A stretch of DNA of 64,000 nt, from contig JBBANM010000017.1 in assembly GCA_040401995.1 (NCBI GenBank), forward strand, positions 1 to 64,000, in the 5' to 3' direction. Shown one piece after another: positions 35,226 to 44,879 of the stretch (positions within the stretch are counted from its first letter, which is position 1; each line of letters begins with the position of its first letter). The notes under the pieces are model-generated. The model saw nothing but the letters and a program-made list of their open reading frames with translations, was not told the origin of the DNA and did no database searches. The stretch is from Haliscomenobacter sp040401995. Lineage in GTDB: Bacteria > Bacteroidota > Bacteroidia > Chitinophagales > Saprospiraceae. Position numbers and translations under genes: made by a program.

Positions 35226-36704
35226 ATGAGCTTACTTACGCTACTTACTTATATTGGCATTGCCGCATTGATTTTGACGCTACTTACAGGCTTTGTTTTG
35301 CGCAAAGTCATCAGCTGGCCGGTTAGTTTTTTGCAACATTTTGCCGGAACCCTTTTTGTGGTTTCTGGATTTGTAAAAGCTGTCGATCCGCTGGGAACTG
35401 CCTATAAGATGGAGCAGTATTTTGGGGAATTTAGTAGCACTTTCAAGGCTACTTCCTTTGCTTTTTTGTCGCCATTTTTTGAATGGATGACGGGCATGGT
35501 CATCGGTTTTGCGGTCTTGATGATCGTTTTTGAAATCGTACTGGGTATTATGCTCATCATTGGGGCATCCCGCCGACTGTCTAGTTGGTTGTTTTTTCTC
35601 TTGGTTTTGTTTTTTACCTTCCTTACCGGATTCACGTACCTCACCGGATATGTCCCCGAGGGCGTAAATTTCTTCTCCTTTTCCAAATGGGGACCCTTTG
35701 TGGAAACCAATATGAAGGTGACCGATTGTGGCTGTTTTGGCGACTTTATCAAATTGAAGCCATTTACCTCGTTTTTGAAAGACGTGTTTTTGCTCATCCC
35801 GGCTATTTTATTTCTTTTTTCGACCAAAAAAATGCACCAATTGGTCAAGGGCAATGTAAGCAATGGCATTGTAGCGGCGAGTATTTTGGGCTTTATGTTG
35901 TACTGTTTCAACAACTACATATGGGACATTCCGGCCATTAACTTCCGCCCATTTAAACCGGGCGTCAACATCTCCGAGCGCAGAGCAAAGGAGCAAGAAG
36001 CCATGCAAAACGTTAAAATACTGGCCTTTAAGTTGACAAATAAAAAAGATGGTAAAGTAATAGAGATCCCTTATGATCAGTACATGAAGGAATCGTCAAA
36101 ATACTCAGGCGATGACTGGGAGTTTGACCAAATCAAATCAGAACCGACCATCCAGCCTACGAAAATAAGTGATTTTGCAGTTACCGGCCCTACTGGCGAT
36201 GATGTGACCGAAGAAATTTTAGCCGTCAAAGGGTACAATTTTATGATTGTGGCCTATGATTTGCATGTAGATACGAAGTCAAGTTCTGTCATGGTTCCTG
36301 ACACCACCTATTCTACAGACACCATTGAAGTGAAAGGTGCCACGACTATTGTTCGCAAAATTGATAAAATCTCAAAACGTAAGGTTAGCAAAGACACCTA
36401 CATTTGGGATGAAGCCTACCTCCAGCGGTGGAGCAAATTGAACAATATGATTGCCGAGGCTAAAAAAGCGGATGTAAAAGCTTACGTGATTACGAAGCCT
36501 TATGATCCAGCGTTGATTGATGCATTTAAGGCAAAATCGGGGGTCAATTACCCCGTTTTACGAGCAGATGATATTTTGTTGAAAACCATCATTCGCTCCA
36601 ATCCTGGTGTTTTGTTGATCAAAGACGGCACCATTTTGGAAGATTGGCACATCCGAAAATTGCCAGCATTTGCTGAAATTAAGGCAAAGTATTGGTCAAA
36701 ATAG
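35226..36704 (+). CDS. BT_3928 family protein (DoxX-like membrane domain plus thioredoxin-like domain)
   Basis: The 492-residue protein has about five membrane helices in the first 240 residues (DoxX-like: FVVSGFVKAVDPLGTAYKMEQYF is typical, then VTDCGCFGDFIKL, a conserved Cys-Gly-Cys motif) and a periplasmic C-terminal part with a thioredoxin-like end (NPGVLLIKDGTILEDWHIRKLP). The CGC motif in a loop suggests redox or quinone-linked activity as in MauE/DoxX relatives, but the function is not established. It follows the DUF1599 gene. Confidence 0.87.
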   Translation: MSLLTLLTYIGIAALILTLLTGFVLRKVISWPVSFLQHFAGTLFVVSGFVKAVDPLGTAYKMEQYFGEFSSTFKATSFAFLSPFFEWMTGMVIGFAVLMIVFEIVLGIMLIIGASRRLSSWLFFLLVLFFTFLTGFTYLTGYVPEGVNFFSFSKWGPFVETNMKVTDCGCFGDFIKLKPFTSFLKDVFLLIPAILFLFSTKKMHQLVKGNVSNGIVAASILGFMLYCFNNYIWDIPAINFRPFKPGVNISERRAKEQEAMQNVKILAFKLTNKKDGKVIEIPYDQYMKESSKYSGDDWEFDQIKSEPTIQPTKISDFAVTGPTGDDVTEEILAVKGYNFMIVAYDLHVDTKSSSVMVPDTTYSTDTIEVKGATTIVRKIDKISKRKVSKDTYIWDEAYLQRWSKLNNMIAEAKKADVKAYVITKPYDPALIDAFKAKSGVNYPVLRADDILLKTIIRSNPGVLLIKDGTILEDWHIRKLPAFAEIKAKYWSK

Positions 36705-36919
36705 GATACATAGAAAAAAAGCTAGTGCAACCTAGTTTAATGCGAAGAATTGCTGTTTCTTTGTGGTTTGGAAAGAGTGGGAATTGCGGGGTTCTGTAAC
36801 GATTTTGAAAGTATTTTTTCAGAGTTAATATTCTGAAGAAGTAGAAAAAAATCAGAACAGAAGCATTGCCAAAGGGCAAGCCAATACGCTCAATATCGTG
36901 CAAAGTTGAATGGATAGAT

Positions 36920-37855
36920 ATGCTAAGTAGAAGGAATGTACGCATTAAAGTGATGCAAATTCTGTACGCTTTAGGGCGCGATAAAAGCCTAAAGTTGGAC
37001 GAAGCCCTGTTGCGTTACCGCGACAAAGTGGACAAATCCTTTGAGCTTTATCTACTCAACATGACCTATTTGTTGAAATTGATTGGCTATTCTTTACAAG
37101 ATGCGCACATTAAAAAGTCAAAACTGCGCCCCTCGAATGAAGACAAACGATTTTCCGCAAAATTAGCTGAAAACCCGCTTTCAGAATCCATTTTAAAAAA
37201 CGACGAATTCAATCGTTTGTGCAAATATTACAAAATGGAGGAGAAAATTGACGAAGAAAACATTCGTCAATTGTACACCGAGTTTGCCAAACAGCCTGAA
37301 TATGCGGCATATCTCGAAAAAAACGAGAATACGTCTCAAGACCACGAAGAAATTTTATTGGAGCTCTACAAATTCTGTGCTGGGCACGAAAATTTCAACG
37401 ACCTGATTGAAGACCAATATGCCCAATGGATCGACGATAAATCACTTATTGTAGGTTCCATCAAAAAAACCTTAAAAGCACTTCCTGCTGAAAAGGATTT
37501 TTTTGAAGCTTACAAACCAACTGGCGAAACAACGGTTGATTATGGTGAGGTGCTGTTGAAAAAAGTCTTTCTCGAGGATAAAGAATTGCTCGAAGTGATC
37601 GAGCCGACGCTAAAAAATTGGGATGCGGATCGGGTAGCCATCATCGATATGATCTTGCTTAAAATGGCACTCAGTGAACTGACTACCTTTCCATCCATCC
37701 CCACCAAAGTTACCTTGAATGAATTTGTTGAGATAGCTAAAACCTATAGCACTGACAAAAGTAAAGATTTCATCAACGGCATCTTGGATCGTTTGATGAA
37801 ACAATTAGCCAACGAAGGCAAAATCAAAAAAGAAGGCCGCGGTTTGCAAGATTGA
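36920..37855 (+). CDS. nusB: Transcription antitermination factor NusB
   Basis: The 311-residue protein starts MLSRRNVRIKVMQILYALGRD, typical for the long Bacteroidota form of NusB, and ends with the conserved NusB helices (NWDADRVAIIDMILLKMALSEL, PTKVTLNEFVEIAKTYSTDKSKDFINGILDRL). NusB with NusE binds boxA RNA and supports rRNA transcription. The middle helical part is longer than in E. coli NusB (139 residues). The reading frame extends upstream to 36866 but the ATG at 36920 fits homologues. Confidence 0.9.
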   Translation: MLSRRNVRIKVMQILYALGRDKSLKLDEALLRYRDKVDKSFELYLLNMTYLLKLIGYSLQDAHIKKSKLRPSNEDKRFSAKLAENPLSESILKNDEFNRLCKYYKMEEKIDEENIRQLYTEFAKQPEYAAYLEKNENTSQDHEEILLELYKFCAGHENFNDLIEDQYAQWIDDKSLIVGSIKKTLKALPAEKDFFEAYKPTGETTVDYGEVLLKKVFLEDKELLEVIEPTLKNWDADRVAIIDMILLKMALSELTTFPSIPTKVTLNEFVEIAKTYSTDKSKDFINGILDRLMKQLANEGKIKKEGRGLQD

Positions 37856-37957
37856 GCTGTTGTACAAATAGGATCGCAACTGAGCAATATTAACCATTAC
37901 TATTCTATCTGTTTAACCTCAAATATTTAAAAACCAAAGCAAAACAAACTTCGTCCT

Positions 37958-39469
37958 ATGAGAACATTTTTATTAACCTGTCTATTGGTGATGGCATTGG
38001 CTCTCCCAGTAGCACATGCACAGTACAGCGGCGCTAAAGATGCCGTTTCTTTTCGTGCCTTGTTTCCAAATTATCGCTATCAATTGGACACCAAATGGCG
38101 CAATAGCAATTTAACATCAGGCTTGGAATTTGAATATGGTCGTTTTTTAGGCGGACCATTTAGTCTGTTAGTGCCGTTTAAATTGGCCATGGCTGAATAT
38201 CCGCTCGACGAAGCGGGCACGAAATTCAATAAAGGCATCTATTTGGGGATGGACGCTTTGTTGCAAATGAAGTTGTTTAAACCAACTTATTTCATTGTTC
38301 CAAGCATCCATGCGGGTTTGGGCGCTAATTATGAAGATTTACAACAAGTTGGTTTCTCATTGCCATTTGGAGCAGGTTTGGATTTTCGCCTAGCTCAGCA
38401 TACTTATCTTACCACCAAAGCAGAGTACCGGATCGGTTTTGAAAACTTACGCAACAACATTCAATTAGGCGTTGGGATAAAAATGTTGCTCGGAGATGGC
38501 AGTGGCTTTACAAAAAAGGTCGGCGACCGAGACAAAGACGGCATCAAAGATGATGTAGATTTGTGTCCGGATCAAGCAGGTACGGTTGCTACCAGCGGTT
38601 GCCCCGATTTAGATGGCGACGGAATAGCTGATATCAATGATCAATGTCCATCGGAAGCAGGAGCAGCGGCCACCTTCGGTTGCCCTGATAAAGACAAAGA
38701 CGGCATTGCCGATAAAAATGATCTTTGCCCCGATCAGGCTGGTTTGCCCGCATTCAATGGTTGCCCTGATACCGATGGTGATGGCATTGCCGATAAAGAC
38801 GACCGCTGCCCTACAGAAAAAGGTTTGGCTAGCAATGCCGGTTGTCCAGTTCGCGATGCGGATGGCGACGGTATTACCGATGACAAGGATGATTGTCCAA
38901 ATGCTGCTGGTACTGCAGCTACCAAAGGTTGCCCCGACCGTGACGGCGATGGCATTGCCGACAAAGATGATGCTTGTCCTGATGCTCGCGGCCTGGCTGC
39001 TACGAATGGCTGCCCAGATACTGATGGCGACGGCGTTATTGATAGCCAAGATGGTTGCCCCAATACTCCTGGTACCGCCGCCAATCGGGGATGTCCAGAA
39101 ATCACCCAAAAAGACAAAGAGACCTTGTCTTTTGCTGCTAGAAATGTACAATTCCAAACAGGTAGCGCGATCATTAAAAAAGAATCGTACACCATTATGG
39201 ATCAAATTGCTGACATACTGAAGCGTTATCCTGATTACAACTTGCGTATTAGCGGGCATACCGATAACACTGGAGCTGCTGCTGCCAACCTGAAGTTGTC
39301 AGAAAACCGAGCCAGAGCTTGTTTCGATTATTTAGTATCCAAAGGTATTGCTGCTTCACGCATCACTTCTACAGGGTACGGGATAACGAAGCCAGTAGCA
39401 AGCAATGCCACCCCAATTGGTCGTTCGCAAAACCGACGTACAGAATTTGAGATTTATCCAAAACAATAA
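37958..39469 (+). CDS. OmpA family outer-membrane protein with TSP3-type calcium repeats
   Basis: The 503-residue protein has a signal peptide (about 1-21, ending AHAQ), an N-terminal eight-stranded-type beta barrel (about 25-185), seven thrombospondin type-3 repeats (about 188-380, each with a D-x-D-x-DGI/V-x-D-x-D-xCP loop and a GCP ending) and a C-terminal OmpA peptidoglycan-binding domain (about 385-503, SGHTDNTGAAAANLKLSENR, NRRTEFEI). The repeats bind Ca2+ and form a stiff spacer between barrel and cell wall. The repeat region gives long open frames on the other strand, which are artefacts of the repetitive codons. A strong terminator follows. Confidence 0.93.
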   Translation: MRTFLLTCLLVMALALPVAHAQYSGAKDAVSFRALFPNYRYQLDTKWRNSNLTSGLEFEYGRFLGGPFSLLVPFKLAMAEYPLDEAGTKFNKGIYLGMDALLQMKLFKPTYFIVPSIHAGLGANYEDLQQVGFSLPFGAGLDFRLAQHTYLTTKAEYRIGFENLRNNIQLGVGIKMLLGDGSGFTKKVGDRDKDGIKDDVDLCPDQAGTVATSGCPDLDGDGIADINDQCPSEAGAAATFGCPDKDKDGIADKNDLCPDQAGLPAFNGCPDTDGDGIADKDDRCPTEKGLASNAGCPVRDADGDGITDDKDDCPNAAGTAATKGCPDRDGDGIADKDDACPDARGLAATNGCPDTDGDGVIDSQDGCPNTPGTAANRGCPEITQKDKETLSFAARNVQFQTGSAIIKKESYTIMDQIADILKRYPDYNLRISGHTDNTGAAAANLKLSENRARACFDYLVSKGIAASRITSTGYGITKPVASNATPIGRSQNRRTEFEIYPKQ

Positions 39470-39507
39470 GGCATTTAGCTAACTTTTCTTAGATTGCTGC
39501 CTTATCC

Positions 39508-39556
39508 ATTCAGCTATTCGGAACTTGTTTTTTGTTCCGAATAGCTGAATTTTTAT
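39508..39556 (+). terminator. Intrinsic terminator after the OmpA gene
   Basis: A perfect 17-bp stem, ATTCAGCTATTCGGAAC with GTTCCGAATAGCTGAAT, then TTTTTATTT. It ends 11 bases before the guaA start. Confidence 0.9.
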
Positions 39557-39566
39557 TTAAAATGAC

Positions 39567-41108
39567 ATGACCGACAAGATTCTTATCCTCGATTTTGGTT
39601 CCCAATATACCCAGCTCATTGCTCGTCGGGTAAGGGAACTCAATGTGTACAGCGAAATTGTACCATTCAACAAAATACCTGAATTGACCTCCGATTACAA
39701 AGGGGTTATTCTTTCTGGCAGTCCTTTTTCGGTAAAGGATGAACAGGCGCTCCGAACTGATTTAGATCGACTTTTGGGTTTTGTTCCGGTTTTAGGGATT
39801 TGTTATGGCGCCCAGTTGATTGCCGATACATACGGGGGTAAGGTTCAGCGCTCCGAGAAAAGAGAATACGGCAAAGCCGAGCTAACCCGCATTTATCACC
39901 AAGATCGTTTGTTGGCTAGGATTTCCGATCATTCGCAAGTGTGGATGTCGCATGCGGACACGATCATGCAAATACCCGATCAATTTGAACTTTTGGCCGG
40001 TACAGGCAGTGTGGATGTGGCCGCATTTCGCTCCAAAGAAGGCGCTTTTGCAAAACCAGTTTTTTGCCTGCAATTTCACCCGGAAGTAACCCATAGCCTA
40101 GAAGGGGCAAAGATTCTGAAAAATTTTGTCATCGATATCGCTGGTTGTAAAGCCGATTGGACGCCAAATTCCTTTGTAGATCAAACCATAGGTGAGCTTC
40201 GAGAAAAAATTGGCAACGAAAGCGTGCTGATGGGACTCTCAGGCGGCGTAGATTCAACTGTTGCTGCAGTGTTGCTCCACCACGCCATTGGTGATCGTTT
40301 GGTTTGTTTTTTCGTAGACAATGGCTTGCTGCGAAAGGGTGAATACCAACAAGTACTGGATTCATACCAGCATTTGGGTTTGAATGTGGTAGGTATCGAC
40401 GCTAAGCAGAAATTTTATGAAGAGCTCCGGGGGGTCAGCAATCCGGAGGGGAAAAGGAAAATTATTGGTCGTGTATTTATCGAAGTTTTTGAAGAAGAAG
40501 CTTTGCGCTTAGCGAACGTTCAGTGGCTGGGACAAGGCACCATTTATCCTGATGTGATCGAATCTATTTCGGTTCACGGCCCATCGGTTACGATCAAATC
40601 ACACCACAACGTAGGCGGCTTACCCGATAAATTGAGCTTAAAAATAGTAGAACCCCTGCGCATGTTGTTTAAAGACGAAGTGCGCAGAGTGGGAAAAGCC
40701 CTGGAAATTCCTGATAACATCCTCAATCGCCATCCATTCCCCGGCCCAGGCTTAGGTATTCGAATTTTAGGCGAAATTACGCCTGAAAAAGTAGCCTTGC
40801 TCCAGGAAGCAGATGCCATTTTTATTGATAACTTGCGTAAGTTTGATTTGTACAACGAGGTGTGGCAAGCTGGCGTTGTTTTGTTGCCCGTTTATTCTGT
40901 TGGAGTTATGGGCGACGAACGCACCTACGAACAAGCAGTGGCGCTGCGCTGCGTGAATTCCTTAGATGGGATGACCGCAGAATGGAGCCAACTCCCGTAT
41001 GAGTTTTTAGCCAGGGTTTCAAGCGAGATCATTAATCATGTTAAAGGCATCAACCGCGTCGTTTATGATATCAGCACCAAACCGCCTGCTACCATTGAAT
41101 GGGAATAA
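39567..41108 (+). CDS. guaA: GMP synthase (glutamine-hydrolysing)
   Basis: The 513-residue enzyme converts XMP to GMP. The class I glutamine amidotransferase triad is Cys79 (GICYGAQ), His171 and Glu173 (QFHPEVTHS). The ATP pyrophosphatase P-loop is LSGGVDST (223-230), and the C-terminal dimerisation domain ends TKPPATIEWE as in all GuaA proteins. Length is standard. It begins just after the OmpA terminator, so it probably has its own promoter, and its 3' end overlaps the next gene. Confidence 0.97.
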   Translation: MTDKILILDFGSQYTQLIARRVRELNVYSEIVPFNKIPELTSDYKGVILSGSPFSVKDEQALRTDLDRLLGFVPVLGICYGAQLIADTYGGKVQRSEKREYGKAELTRIYHQDRLLARISDHSQVWMSHADTIMQIPDQFELLAGTGSVDVAAFRSKEGAFAKPVFCLQFHPEVTHSLEGAKILKNFVIDIAGCKADWTPNSFVDQTIGELREKIGNESVLMGLSGGVDSTVAAVLLHHAIGDRLVCFFVDNGLLRKGEYQQVLDSYQHLGLNVVGIDAKQKFYEELRGVSNPEGKRKIIGRVFIEVFEEEALRLANVQWLGQGTIYPDVIESISVHGPSVTIKSHHNVGGLPDKLSLKIVEPLRMLFKDEVRRVGKALEIPDNILNRHPFPGPGLGIRILGEITPEKVALLQEADAIFIDNLRKFDLYNEVWQAGVVLLPVYSVGVMGDERTYEQAVALRCVNSLDGMTAEWSQLPYEFLARVSSEIINHVKGINRVVYDISTKPPATIEWE

Positions 41109-42768
41109 ATGGTTGCAAATTGGATGGGTTGTAGTAATTGGACTACAATTGGCATCCTGTAGCTATTTTCAAAAGGCTCAAACCTCGCGAACTGTTCCTA
41201 GTAGCGAGAAAAAACCGGTATCTGTTGAAGAAATCCAGGGAGCTAGTGTTTACGATCCGGTAAAAAGAGATTGGGTAAAAGTACCAACCAATCAACGGAT
41301 GACCTTGGATACGGTACGCTGGAACGATCCCGGCCTTGGACAGGTGATGCCGATCACCTCGGCATCAACCCAGCAATATTTCCCTGTTGTTGTCAATCCA
41401 AAAGGACCAGCAGGTTTGCCAGCCGAAAATCCGTCAACCAGCTATCATTCTGCAGTGCCGCCAAGCAATCCGGGGTATCGACCCACTACGCCCAATAACT
41501 ATCCTTCTACTCCAAGTACAACGGTACCGAATTACAATAACCCTAATGCGACACCTGCTAATCCGGTTCCTTATCGGCCGCCTACCAGCGTTCCAATCAG
41601 CCCGAGTAGTAGAGTTGGCAATGAAAAATTGCCAGTTTACAATGTTGCGGTCGCTTTGCCATTTTTAACTGGAAAAACCGATTTGTCCCAAAATCCGCCG
41701 ACTGCTGATAATACGGTGGCCATGTGGTCGCTCAATTTTTACAGCGGACTCAAATTAGGTCTGAATCGGCTAGATCAGGAGGGTATACGCTTGAACGTGG
41801 AAACTGTAGATACGCAAGCAGATACGCTGGTGATGGCGCAATTGCTCAATACTCCGGCAATGCTCAATGCCCATTTAATCATTGGCCCGTATCGCCGTGA
41901 TAACATCCGCATCACTGCCAACTTTGCCAGGCAATTGGATAAAGTAATGGTTTCGCCCTATAGTGCTGCGAGTAACCTAACTCGCGACAATCCTAATTTT
42001 TTACAAGCCAGCCCTTCTTTGGAAACGCATTGCAAAGCCCAAGTAAAAGATGCCTTGCGTGATTTTAATCCCGACGAAATTGTATTGGTAGCGCGCAATA
42101 CCCCAATTGAAATGGCTTGTTTAGAGTTTTGTCAAAAAGCCGGTCGGGAAGCACTATTGGGCAATCAAAGTGCATCCTTCTTACAATACCTGTTACCAGG
42201 GGATGAAACGGCTTATAATCTCATCGATGTTAAACAGTTTTTGACGGGAAGGCAAAAAGTGGCATTCATTGTTCCCTCCTGGATGGACGAGACCTATGTT
42301 TTTTATTTTTTGAAAAACTTACAATCACAGCTTCGACCCGATCAAAAAGTGGCCGTATATGGGATGCCGCAGTGGATGGATTTTCGGAATATGGAATTTG
42401 ATTTGTTCGAGCGTTGCCATGTACGGTTATCAAGCAACAGTTTTACCGATAACCAATCTCCTGATGTGCTTAATTTTCGCAAAGAATTTTTCTATCGCTA
42501 TGGCGCCTTACCCACCAATGAAGCCTTTACTGGGTACGAGTTAATGGTGTACCTAGGGCGAATGTTAAATCAATACGGTACTCATTTTCAAGATTTTGTG
42601 GATGCCAATCCGAGTAAAGGGATTATTTCACAACTGGATTTTCAAAAGGTTATCATTCCTTCGCCTTATGGTGCGGAAGGTATGCAAGCGGTACAGCGTT
42701 ACGAAAACCAATTTGTATACGTATTGGAATTCAACAATTTTCAGCTGCGCCCGATCATCAGACCCTAA
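41065..42768 (+). CDS. PBP1-like (amino-acid-binding fold) lipoprotein
   Basis: The 567-residue protein has a lipoprotein signal (WLQIGWVVVIGLQLASC), a Pro/Thr/Asn-rich low-complexity linker (about 75-170, many PSTP and NPG-like units) and a C-terminal periplasmic-binding-protein fold: VAVALPFLTGKTD, LNFYSGLKLGLNRLDQEGI, AHLIIGPYRRDNIRITANFA, VMVSPYSAAS. This resembles LppC/LpoA-type or leucine-binding proteins and could regulate peptidoglycan synthesis or bind amino acids; which is unknown. The start is uncertain: ATG 41065 is given; TTG 41095 would give a shorter, equally good signal with a 14-base overlap with guaA instead of 44. Confidence 0.78.
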   Translation: MISAPNRLLPLNGNKWLQIGWVVVIGLQLASCSYFQKAQTSRTVPSSEKKPVSVEEIQGASVYDPVKRDWVKVPTNQRMTLDTVRWNDPGLGQVMPITSASTQQYFPVVVNPKGPAGLPAENPSTSYHSAVPPSNPGYRPTTPNNYPSTPSTTVPNYNNPNATPANPVPYRPPTSVPISPSSRVGNEKLPVYNVAVALPFLTGKTDLSQNPPTADNTVAMWSLNFYSGLKLGLNRLDQEGIRLNVETVDTQADTLVMAQLLNTPAMLNAHLIIGPYRRDNIRITANFARQLDKVMVSPYSAASNLTRDNPNFLQASPSLETHCKAQVKDALRDFNPDEIVLVARNTPIEMACLEFCQKAGREALLGNQSASFLQYLLPGDETAYNLIDVKQFLTGRQKVAFIVPSWMDETYVFYFLKNLQSQLRPDQKVAVYGMPQWMDFRNMEFDLFERCHVRLSSNSFTDNQSPDVLNFRKEFFYRYGALPTNEAFTGYELMVYLGRMLNQYGTHFQDFVDANPSKGIISQLDFQKVIIPSPYGAEGMQAVQRYENQFVYVLEFNNFQLRPIIRP

Positions 42769-42779
42769 ACACGCAAGGC

Positions 42780-43406
42780 ATGCGAACCGAACGAGAGCAA
42801 AAACTACGCGATGTAGCGGCCAAGCGGCAGTTGGATTTGGTGGTGGTTTTAGATAACATCCACGATGCCCATAACATTGGCGCTATATTGCGCAGTTGTG
42901 ACGCAGTTGGGGTACAAGAAGTTTACGTACTTTACACCGATCCAAAATTGCGCAATAGCCACATCGAATTGGGGAAACGTACTTCTGCTGGCGCCCGTAA
43001 ATGGGTTGATGTTTATTTATTTCGGGAATTAGGGCCTTGTTTTGATCAGGTACGGCAGAAATGTGCCGCAATTTATGGCGCTCATCTCGATCCCGGCACC
43101 CAATCTTTGTACCAACTTGAGCTCACTCAACCGGTTGCGCTTGTTTTTGGCAACGAAGATCAGGGACTTTCCCAAGAAGTATTGTCCCAAACCGATGGCA
43201 ACTTTATCATTCCGCAAGTGGGGATGGTGGAAAGCTTGAATGTATCAGTGGCATGTGCTATCACCCTTTATGAAGCCTTTCGACAACGTACCCAAGCTGG
43301 TTGCTACGCTACAACTGATGTTTTTGAAGAAGCACCTCGACAAGCCTTATGGGAATCTTTCAACCTAAGACATACCGAGCAGTTGTCGGGTAGAACGATT
43401 AAATGA
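42780..43406 (+). CDS. trmH: TrmH family RNA 2'-O-methyltransferase
   Basis: The 208-residue SPOUT enzyme has the three family motifs: VVLDNIHDAHNIGAILRSCD, VALVFGNEDQGLSQEVL and IPQVGMVESLNVSVACAITL. The last, with IPQVGMV-ESLN, is most like TrmH, which methylates G18 of tRNA, rather than RlmB. It uses SAM bound in a trefoil knot. It starts 11 bases after the PBP1-like gene and 24 bases before the hydrolase gene. Confidence 0.9.
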   Translation: MRTEREQKLRDVAAKRQLDLVVVLDNIHDAHNIGAILRSCDAVGVQEVYVLYTDPKLRNSHIELGKRTSAGARKWVDVYLFRELGPCFDQVRQKCAAIYGAHLDPGTQSLYQLELTQPVALVFGNEDQGLSQEVLSQTDGNFIIPQVGMVESLNVSVACAITLYEAFRQRTQAGCYATTDVFEEAPRQALWESFNLRHTEQLSGRTIK

Positions 43407-43430
43407 TCATTCTGTCATAAAATATAAGCC

Positions 43431-44399
43431 ATGTCTCTACATCAAGATCCACACCGTCAAAGAAGACCATGGTGGCAGATCCTCCTCCTGGCGCTGCCTA
43501 CATTGATCGCTGTGCTTTTTTTTCTAGTAATGACCCAATATTACGATGATATTGCTCTCGTTCATTTGAAAAAAAGGTTTACCTACCCGGATTCAAAATT
43601 CATGGATATTGAAGGCATGCAGGTGCATTACCGCGTAAGGAGTACTGGTAAACCTTTGTTGCTCCTACACGGAACGGGCGCATCCATGCAAACCTGGGAT
43701 CCTTGGGTCGATGCGTTAGCCGATGATTTTGAGATCATTACGCTTGATTTGCCAGCTTTTGGTTTAACCGGGCCCAACCCCAAACACGATTACAGTATTG
43801 ACATGTATGTGCGGGTTGTCAATGTAATGATGACGCAGTTAAAAATTGATTCCTTTGCCATTGCTGGAAATTCATTGGGAGGTTTAATTGCTTGGAAATA
43901 TGCTACTGCACATCCAAGCAAAGTAACCGATTTGGTCTTGATTGATGCAGCCGGTTTTCCGCGCAATCAACCATTACCCTTGGCCATGCGGCTGGCAAAA
44001 GACCCAATTTTAGGTAAGGTGATGTTGAAGATAACCCCCAAGTCATTGTTAGTCAAATCATTAAAAGAAGTATACAGCGATGACAGCAAGGTGACGCCAG
44101 ATTTGATTGATCGGTACTTTTCCCTTTTGCGCAGACCAGGTAATCGGCAGGCTTATGTTGATCGGGTAAAACAACCGCTAGAAACCGATACCCGGCAATT
44201 GTCCACTTTGAAAATGCCAGTATTGATAGAGTGGGGGAGTGAAGATGCTTGGATTCCGGTAGGTGACGCCAATAAGTTTAAACAAGCAATACCGCAGGCA
44301 GAGGTGAAAATATACCCCAAAGCCGGACATGTGCCAATGGAAGAAATCCCTACAACAACCGCAGCGGATGCAAAAGCTTTTCTACTGCATAAGAAATAA
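43431..44399 (+). CDS. Alpha/beta hydrolase, membrane-anchored
   Basis: The 322-residue protein has one N-terminal membrane helix (about 16-34, QILLLALPTLIAVLFFLV) and a periplasmic or cytoplasmic hydrolase domain. The oxyanion motif is LLLHGTGASMQTWD, the nucleophile elbow GNSLGG (Ser148), the acid Asp in EWGSEDAWIP near 268 and the His in KAGHVPMEE near 303. It resembles haloalkane dehalogenase and epoxide hydrolase relatives as well as plain esterases; the substrate is unknown. The operon trmH-hydrolase ends at a strong terminator. Confidence 0.85.
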   Translation: MSLHQDPHRQRRPWWQILLLALPTLIAVLFFLVMTQYYDDIALVHLKKRFTYPDSKFMDIEGMQVHYRVRSTGKPLLLLHGTGASMQTWDPWVDALADDFEIITLDLPAFGLTGPNPKHDYSIDMYVRVVNVMMTQLKIDSFAIAGNSLGGLIAWKYATAHPSKVTDLVLIDAAGFPRNQPLPLAMRLAKDPILGKVMLKITPKSLLVKSLKEVYSDDSKVTPDLIDRYFSLLRRPGNRQAYVDRVKQPLETDTRQLSTLKMPVLIEWGSEDAWIPVGDANKFKQAIPQAEVKIYPKAGHVPMEEIPTTTAADAKAFLLHKK

Positions 44400-44404
44400 A
44401 ACAG

Positions 44405-44450
44405 AAAAAACTGTCTTCCAGATATTTAAATATTGGAAGACAGCCTTTTT
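44405..44450. terminator. Bidirectional intrinsic terminator
   Basis: CTGTCTTCCA pairs with TGGAAGACAG, extended by an AT inner stem, with AAAAAA before and TTTTT after. It serves the hydrolase gene and possibly the convergent ferredoxin gene. R7 begins right at its T-run. Confidence 0.87.
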
Positions 44451-44451
44451 A

Positions 44452-44484
44452 GAACTTGTTCAGATCCTAAATCTGAACAAACTC
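44452..44484. repeat. Minimal MITE remnant (copy R7)
   Basis: Only 33 bp: GAACTTGTTCAGAT, CCTA, then AATCTGAACAAACTC, which are essentially the ends of the R6-type element joined without an interior. TTA flanks it on both sides (44449-44451 and 44485-44487). Confidence 0.65.
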
Positions 44485-44487
44485 TTA

Positions 44488-44835
44488 TCACAAATGCAAA
44501 CGCTCCTTGCGATCCAATAGATGTTCTTCTGTTTCCACGTGATCTGGATCGGGAACACAGCAATCTACTGGGCACACTGCCGCACACTGAGGTTCTTCAT
44601 GGAACCCCATACATTCAGTGCATTTATCAGGAACGATGTAATAAAATTCATCAGACACGGGCTTCTGCTTATCTAGCGCATCAACAGTACTTCCGTCTTC
44701 TAAAACATAAGTACCGGAAATACTGGTGCCATCATTGATTGCCCATTCCACCCCGCCTTCATAAATGGCATTATTGGGGCATTCTGGTTCGCAAGCGCCA
44801 CAATTGATGCATTCGTCGGTGATCATTATTGCCAT
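44488..44835 (-). CDS. Ferredoxin, 2[4Fe-4S] type
   Basis: The 115-residue protein binds two [4Fe-4S] clusters: the first motif ECINCGACEPECPNNAI is C-x2-C-x2-C-x3-CP and the second CTECMGFHEEPQCAAVCP has the long C-x2-C-x8-C-x3-CP spacing of Allochromatium-type ferredoxins. An acidic insert of about 35 residues (SISGTYVLEDGSTVDAL) separates the motifs, as in other Bacteroidota. It is a cytoplasmic low-potential electron carrier; the partner is not evident. S2 lies upstream of its start. Confidence 0.92.
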   Translation of the reverse strand: MAIMITDECINCGACEPECPNNAIYEGGVEWAINDGTSISGTYVLEDGSTVDALDKQKPVSDEFYYIVPDKCTECMGFHEEPQCAAVCPVDCCVPDPDHVETEEHLLDRKERLHL

Positions 44836-44879
44836 GAGAAAAATTTTATTTAAAAACGCTTAAATGAAGTTCTTGTTTA

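Noticed and set aside
36866..36919. 18-codon upstream extension of nusB
   Set aside because: The family start MLSRRNVRIK is at 36920; the added codons have no similarity to it.
38520..39095. Possible CRISPR-like or DNA repeat array
   Set aside because: The periodicity (about 84 bases) comes from seven protein TSP3 repeats; the DNA repeats are imperfect and lie within a coding frame.
38609..39259. 216-codon open frame on the minus strand inside the OmpA gene
   Set aside because: It is produced by the repetitive codons of the TSP3 repeats; low-complexity translation rich in Ile, Ala and Thr, no start context, and the plus strand gene is certain.
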